Origin: Begonia masoniana | Taxonomy: Eukaryota > Streptophyta > Magnoliopsida > Cucurbitales > Begoniaceae | Reading direction: 5' to 3' | DNA length: 64,000 nucleotides | Assembly: GCA_022432975.1 (NCBI GenBank) | Contig: CM039502.1 | Coordinates: 69,527,318-69,591,317 of the forward strand | In this document: positions 57,782 through 64,000 of the stretch, piece after piece | Numbering within the stretch: position 1 is the first letter of the stretch | Layout of the letters: each line of letters starts with the position of its first letter | Position numbers and translations under genes: made by a program | The notes under the pieces: model-generated | The model's input: only the letters and a program-made list of their open reading frames with translations | Databases searched by the model: none | Told to the model about the DNA's origin: nothing

Positions 57782-60567
57782 TGTAACACCCGAGATTTTT
57801 TGATGTACGGTTTTTAGTTATTATGCTCGGATTTATTAGAATTGTGGGATGAGTAGTGGGGAAACCAAACTAGAGAGTAATCGAAACAACGAACTATGTA
57901 GCGAAATTGGTAAGAAACCAATGGAGGGGCAATTTGGGTAGGAATTAAGGTGGTTGGGAGGGAGCCAACCAATAGGTGACACCTGTTCAAGCTTGTTGAA
58001 GAAGACAAGTTTTCTCTCTCTTTTCCTCTTTTCTCTTCTCTTCTACGTGAATTCCTCCCATTTCTTTTCTCTTCTCTCTGCCTTCTCTCTTTCAGACAAC
58101 GAGCGACGATTTTCAGGCTCCGTCTTCTCCTGTTTTCTTCCATTTCTTCGTTAAAGGTAACCCTTTTAAGTTAGTTAACGAGTTTAGGTTAGTTATTCTT
58201 TTGTTTTGTTGAAGTTTAAGATTTATATTCTGATTATACATGCTAAAGGTTTGTGAACCACCGAGGACGTGCGTACAACGCTGACCCTCACGGACACCAG
58301 GTAAGTTCATGTGCGTAGGTTGGCCCTTGAGGCCCTACATCACGGAGGTAGTAAGTTCTGGTTGTCGAGTAGTTAGGTCATAGGTTAAGTTCTAAGTGAG
58401 ATGTGTTTTATTTTATGTCTTGCTTTGTTATTCCGTCGCCTGTCTATGTTATGTCCAAGCACCGTATCGTATCTGTTCATGCATCATGTTTAACCGAAAA
58501 TGTTTTTCATGTACGAAGTATGTAAGTGAGGTAATGAATAAATGTGACTTCGGTGGACTGATTGCCCCCAATGTGACTTCGGTGTGATCGATTGCCCCCA
58601 ATGTGACTTTGGTGGGATCGATTGCCCCCAATGTGTCTTCGGTGGGATCGATTGCCCCCCAATGTAACTATGTCAAGTGAAGTTAAGTAAAGTAAATGTC
58701 AAAAACATTGTTTTCAGCACCAGATTTGAAGTTATGAAAGTTAAAATGTGGATGTAATGTATGGTTAAGTGTGGACGAGGACTGGCATCCTGTCATGTAC
58801 TCCTGTTATGTCCTGTTGTGGCATGTACTCCTGTTGCGCCAGCTCAACTTCCCACTTATACCTTCCTGTCCAGTGAAACGTAATGTAATGTAACATAATG
58901 TTCATGTATTTGAAAATGTTCATGCATAGCATATGCATCACTGCATTATATGTTCTTACTGAGCTTTAGGCTCATAGTTGAACTCCCTGATGTAGGTACA
59001 GACCCTGTGGATGAGGATTTTGTGCCTCAGGCTGACGAATAGGTGGTTGGTGGCTTGAGCTTTCGGGGGTGGTTGCGGCAGCCAGACATATTTCTGACTC
59101 GAGAGTGAAGTTCTTTTTAAATGAATGTCATGTCTGTATAGTCTATGTGGGAATTCTGTTGGGATTTTGATAATGTATAGGTTTTGGTGTTTAAGTTTTT
59201 AAACTTCTGTATTTGACAGTTGTATATATGTTCTGAAACATTCTGGAACTGTTCGGAGTTTTTCCTTTTAGGTTGTGCATGGATTGTCTCAAGTTTTTTG
59301 AGTTATCCATGCAGTTTGATTTCCTGAATTCTGTCATGTTTTCCAACTTCTGTCATGTTTTCTAGCATGTTTTAAAACCGTGTTTTGAATCGGGTTTTGG
59401 GGTTTTGATGCTTTTTGTGTCAAAAGATGTAAGTTGTCAAAAGGAGAGGTAGCCGATCAATCGCCTGGGGTAACCGATCGATCGGCTGAGTATATGTTTA
59501 TGTCTTTCAAGTCTTCAAGTTTTCCAAAAAAAAAACAGTCGTCCATGTCTTCTGTAAAACAGTCGTCCACGCCCTCTGTAAAAGAGTTGTTCATTTTATT
59601 CTGTGAACAGTCGTCCATGCCTTCTGTAAAAGAGTTGTTCATTTTGTTCTGTGAACAGTCGTCCACGCCTTCTATAAAACAGTCGTCCACGCCTTCCGTA
59701 AAAGAGTTGTTCATTTTGTTCTGTGAACAGTCGTCCACCACTTCTGTCGTCCACGGCTTCTGTCATCAATTTCTGTCGACCACAGCCTCTGTTGTCTTCT
59801 GTCGTCCATGGCTTCTGTCGTCAGTTTTTATCGTCCACAGATTCTGCCATTTTATTTCAAACGTCCACGGCTTCTGCTATCCATAGATTTTGCCTTTTAT
59901 TTCAAACATCCACGGCTTCTGTTGTCCACAGATTTTGCCTTTTATTTCAAACGTCCACGGTCACTGCCTTTGATTTTAAACGTCCACAGGCTTCTGTTTC
60001 TATCTTTGATTTTAAACGTCCACATCTTCTGATTGTCCACAGATTCTGTCTTTGATTTTAAATGTCCACAACTTCTGTTTGTCCACAGATTCTGTCTTTG
60101 GTTTTAAACGTCCACGTCTTCTGATTTTCCACAGATTCTGTCTTTGCTTTCAAATGTCCATTGCTTTTACTGTCCACAGTAAGTCTTCCACGGCACGACT
60201 TCCAGTTTCTGTCTCCCATTTTATTAAGTCTTCCACTGCATGTATGTCGTCTATTCTGCTCTCAGTTTCTGTTGTCCACTCTGTCTTTTATTTAAAACGT
60301 CCAAATGCCATAATCCTATTTAAGTCGAAGTCAAGTCCTAGTGAAAATCCCAGAACTGTTTTCATTTCTCCCTGCCTTCTGTCTTCCTATTTTACTTTTG
60401 CCATCTATTTCTGTTGACTATTTTAATTGTCTTCCAGTCTTCAATTCCAAGGGAGGTTTTCTCTGTCAAGGTTTTAAAAGTAAAAGTTCAAAAAAAAAAA
60501 ATAGTCCACGTTTTAAAAATGTCCGGAGTGAGGCCCTTCAACCCCGATCGGGTTTGGGGGCGTCACA
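57782..60567 (+). mobile_element. Solo LTR I, family A, inside the copia relic
   Basis: It runs from TGTAACACCCGAGATTTT to GGGGGCGTCACA, 2,786 bases, with AGTAC at 57777-57781 and 60568-60572. The donor CACCAG|GTAAGTTC at 58301 is followed by arm CCTACATCACGGAG (58334-58347), matching CTCCCTGATGTAGG (58983-58996) at 13 of 14. Between the arms a 35-base unit with GATCGATTGCCCCCAATGTG repeats about four times. Confidence 0.93.
59530..60170. repeat. CGTCCAC-rich tandem repeats in solo LTR I
   Basis: A 48-base unit (AAAAGAGTTGTTCATTTTGT and CTGTGAACAGTCGTCCA) covers 59570-59750. Looser units with AAACGTCCACGGCTTCTG follow to about 60170. The plus-strand frames of 110-150 codons here are S/F/L-rich repeat translations. 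Confidence 0.85.
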
Positions 60568-60572
60568 AGTAC

Positions 60573-61618
60573 TAGATTATATCCACTCGGATCTCTAAGT
60601 ACCAGCATCGGTGCCTTGGAATGGGAGGCACATTAAATGCTGACTTTGATTTATGATTTCTCCAGAAAAGTATGGATGTTCTTTTTGAAGAGGAAGAGTG
60701 ATGTATTCTCTATCTTCTAGGAGTGAAAAACTTTGATGGAAAAACATATGGGCAAGTAGGTAAAACATCTTCACACTCATAATGAGTTGGAGTTATGTTA
60801 GAATGAGTTTAACTCTTTCTACATATTAAAAGAAATTTTGAGGCATCTGACAGTCTTTAGTAAGTAAAGCAGATGAATAGAACTTTAATGGAGAAGGTTT
60901 GATGTAGGCTCTCATATTCTTGTTTCTCAAAGTCATTTTTGGGGTGATGCTGTTCATACTACTTGTTACCTAGTGAATTGTTTTTCATTGACTACTCTTG
61001 ATAAGAAGATTACTGAAGAGTGTGGTTTGGTACTCCTAGTGATTATTCAGTTTTGAGAGTGTACGGTGGTATTGCATATTCTCATGTAGATAACACCAAA
61101 TTGCAACCTAGATTGAGGAAGTGTATTTTCCTCGGATACAAGTCTAGTGTTAAGGGATACAAGTTATGGTGTCCATAATCTAAGAAAGTTATAGTCAGCA
61201 GAAATGTGGTATTTGATGAGGCTGTTATGCTTGCTAATTCACCTATTAAAGTCTTGTTTGACAAGAGGAAGCAAATATACAGTTCCGAAGTTAGAGTTGA
61301 GATTGGATAAAGATTGACATCAACGTCTTCAAGTCAAGTAAACTCAAATATTTAGGGTGATATTGCTTTCATAGACACCAGTAATGGATTCACCATAATA
61401 TTTCATTGCCAATAATAGGTCGAGAATGGGGATTAAACCTCTACATAAATATGGTGAAGCAGATTTAGTTACTTATACTTAGAGTGTAGCTGGAAACATT
61501 GATTCTGGTGAAGAACTATCTACAAATTTAGAGGCAGTGAGTTCATATGATACTTAAAAATAGATGATCCTCATCCATAAGGAAATTGAGTCTCTTCAGA
61601 AGAATGACACATAAGACT
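60573..61618 (+). pseudogene. Ty1/copia integrase core to start of reverse transcriptase (relic)
   Basis: The plus strand reads LDYIHSDL (first catalytic Asp of integrase), then a decayed SRKVWMFFLK stretch, MNRTLMEKV, and later DYSVLRVYGGIAYSHVDNTKL, RKCIFLGYKSSVKGYKLW and VSRNVVFDEAVML, the conserved region between integrase and reverse transcriptase in copia elements. Near 61500-61600 the residues EELSTNLEAVSS and HKEIESLQKNDT mark the start of reverse transcriptase. Many stops and shifts show that it is old. It ends where a TGTAACGACCCC sequence begins at 61624. Confidence 0.78.
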
Positions 61619-61623
61619 TAATT

Positions 61624-62112
61624 TGTAACGACCCCATTAGGATCGAGACTGATTCTTAATTTTCGTAAATCATTTACACTAAGTTTACCCTCTATATTTT
61701 TTTTTACATACTCAAGGACAATGCCATATCTGAAAAAACTGAACCCTTCAAAAACTCGGCTCCCTTTTAAGACTATCGACACAGTCAGTCACAAAGTCGA
61801 TCGACATGACTCAGACATCGGTTCCATAACGTGTTCGGGCAGAAGGTGTAACGACCCGTATTCCCAGCAAGATATTGTCCGCTCTAGGGATTGGGCCGTA
61901 GCACAATATCCTCCTCTCACGGCTTTGTTTGGCGAGAACTTCCCGGAAGGTCACCCAACCTGGAATTGCTCTCGCTGAAGCACTTTTAACTTCGGAGTTC
62001 TTATGGGATCCGTTGTCAATTGTGCTCCAAAACGCATCTTGCTATCTTGGGAGGGATCTCTTACATATGTTTCATTTCCATGTACTTCCCCAAGCGATGT
62101 GGGATTGTGACA
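61624..62112. mobile_element. Overlapping LTR fragments (J and K1)
   Basis: TGTAACGACCCCATTAGG at 61624 looks like the reversed end of a family B LTR and interrupts the copia relic. A second start, TGTAACGACCCGTATTCC, is at 61847 and leads to GTGGGATTGTGACA at 62112, giving a 266-base unit with TG...CA ends. Its flanks (GAAGG and ACCCC) do not match, so neither is a proven insertion. Confidence 0.35.
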
Positions 62113-64000
62113 ACCCCCTCTTTACGACCCGAGATTCGCCTATACTCAAGTCCGGGATTCGCCTACACTCGGCTTAGGTCCCGAGGTTTTCCCCGCAACC
62201 CGAGGTTTGCCCCGCAGTCGTACACATACGTTCATATTCGGGTCATCACAGAAGGAAAGTGCCCTCAGACCACTCGACTTCATCGTTCGCGGGCTGCATG
62301 GATTTGCAGACATCTACCGATAGGAACACATTCCCCGAATGTCACGTGCACTCCGCGTGACTCAATAGACGTCGCCCAGTAGAAGACATCATCCGATGGA
62401 CACGAGCGTTTCACGTGACTCATGGACATCGCCCGGTAGAAGACCTCTACAGATTAACAGGTGAATCACACGTGACATAATAAGCATCATCCGGTCACAA
62501 AACGACAAGACTAATACTCACATCTTCCGATAGCAAAAACATCTACATCTACCGGTTGACATGTGAATCACACGTGACATAATAATCATCATCTGATAGA
62601 AGACCTCTACCGGTGAGTAAGGAATTTCTAGCATCTGCTGATTGTAATAATCAGCATCTATCGATTGACATGTGCATCACACGTGACATATAATCATCAT
62701 CCGATAGAAGACCTCTACCGGTGAGTAAGGAATTTCTAGCATCTGCCGATTGTAATAATCAGCATCTACCGATTTAAAACGTCTACGATACAAGGCATCC
62801 TGACTTTTACAGACTTCGACTTGACTAAAATAAACTTGTACAGGTATAAATCATAGACTCATCCAAAATACATGTAGCGGAAGACTAAATTAAAACAGGT
62901 CATTCTTCATTCTAATAATCATCTTCAACTTAGGAATTTAGTTCGACAATCCCAAAAATCCATCATAATCAGAAAATCTCATCCTACTTAAGGCATCAGT
63001 ATTCATTATTCTTACTAACAACTTAGGAGCAGAAACCACGGGTCATACTCGCCTATCTAGCAACAATCTGTCACCCTGAGCACCATCCAGCAACCAGTCT
63101 TAGACATCCTCACTGAATTTGGAATTCTCACCTAGTAGTTCTTCACCTACATCATAAGGTTTAAACTATAGGCCTAATGCTTAGTAAGGAGTGCAACGCT
63201 AACATGTATGCATGAATGCACAGTTTAAGGAAAACACATGTTCATGATCTTTTCTTGTTCTTGTTCTTGTTCATCGTTTACATCACGTTCTTGTTCATCA
63301 TTTACATTATGTGGATTAAGGGAGGATTTGTGCCGAAAAAGGGGTTGACAGTGAAAGTGTACATAGTCCCTTGTGGGCCGTATTCATGGTCCTCCTTTTA
63401 GATAGTGACATATGCCAAACTGCCCTCAACCCTCTCTTAATCCTTGTTACATAAGTTTCATGTTCATATCTTGATCGTGAAGGAAAAACATGCACTTAAA
63501 ACATTTACATATACTTGAAAAGGAAACAATCATGAAGCATGAGTATGAATACACTTATTTCATCAGACAAGAGGACAGATCATTATGTGCGTAGATCAAG
63601 TTTCCAGAACCTAAAATGCCCAGATTCAACTTAGCAACTAAACATAGTCGGTTATCTTAATGTCCATAATCGAATCGAAAATGCCATTACTAAACGCGGA
63701 TTATGAATGTTACTACAATAACTCTGCTATTGAAGAATCCAAAACTTCAAGTTCTAGCTGAAAACAGAGCTCTAAGTAACTAACCAGCAGCTACATTGTC
63801 TAAGCCTTACCTAGAGCGTGGATTGTCGGGGTGGAGACTGAAGAATCGGTCGCCGACAAAGGAGTCGCTGGCAAAGAGAAAGAGAGCTCTGGAGGTTGAG
63901 AAATCGCAGAAGGAAAGTGTCGACTACAGTGGGGTTTTAGTGAGGTTTAAGGATTTCCATTTTCTATTTATATCGATTGAAATCCATCTTATTTACAATT
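62113..64000 (-). mobile_element. LTR K, diverged family C, cut by the right edge
   Basis: From about 62260 it follows solo LTR H closely: ACACGTGACATAAT words, CATCCGATAGAAGAC repeats, CAATCTGTCACCCTGAGCAC, GGATTAAGGGAGGATTTGTG and ACCTAGAGCGTGGATTGTCG all have counterparts in H. The acceptor-side arm CCTACATCATAAGGT is at 63146-63160. About 300 bases that hold the donor-side arm in H are missing near 63570. Its left end is unclear and the right end is outside the window. Confidence 0.75.

Noticed and set aside
59457..60417. Several S/F/L-rich frames as genes
   Set aside because: They follow the CGTCCAC repeats of solo LTR I on both strands and have no domain-like pattern.

Overview
This is plant nuclear DNA, most likely from a eudicot with a repeat-rich genome; the species cannot be named from the sequence. 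It is AT-rich, has no recognisable cellular gene and no rRNA or tRNA gene, and is mostly LTR retrotransposon. The dominant elements are Ty3/gypsy chromoviruses of the Del/Tekay type: long LTRs (about 2-3.5 kb), a primer-binding site matching initiator tRNA-Met (TGGTATCAGAGC), one gag-pol frame, and a chromodomain after integrase. I sort their LTRs into three related families by termini (local labels): A (starts TGTAACACCCGGCATTTT, ends GTCGTCACA), B (starts TGTAACACCCGATTTTACGG or similar, ends in a GTTACA or GTGACA variant) and C (starts TGTAGCACCCGGTTC, ends CTCGGGGCGTTACA; H and K form a diverged subgroup).

Layout. 1-4216: an old LTR cut by the window edge and split by a family A solo LTR (470-2890). 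4217-5672: AT-rich spacer with a TA microsatellite and a perfect 22-bp hairpin. 5678-32225: one complete but dead family A element on the minus strand, serving as a nested host. Its pol is split by a family B solo LTR (10463-15156), which holds a family C solo LTR (10857-12887). Its 5' LTR is split by a family A solo LTR (19851-31747), which holds a structurally complete, young family C element (21114-29761, plus strand) with three in-frame stops. 32246-46049: solo LTRs L, M, D and E, of which M and E have grown minisatellites (27-bp and 68-bp units). 46055-49173: spacer with an internally deleted copia relic. 49179-61620: solo LTRs F, G, H and I; G, H and I sit inside a decayed Ty1/copia coding relic on the plus strand. 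61624-64000: overlapping LTR fragments running off the right edge.

Twelve solo LTRs and two full elements each have a matching 5-bp target-site duplication that I read base by base, so boundaries are firm. The most interesting signal is inside the LTRs. All three families share a leader that looks like a chain of short exons and GT-AG introns. In the second intron a segment near the donor is the reverse complement of the acceptor (CCTACATCACAAAAC with GTTTTGTGATGTAGG in family C). The two arms differ between families but stay largely complementary within each LTR. Between the arms lie duplicated small hairpins. This suggests a conserved folded intron in the leader RNA of these chromoviruses. 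Downstream, at the same relative place in each LTR, sits a minisatellite whose unit differs by family and often carries TGACGTCA or CACGTG bZIP-type motifs.
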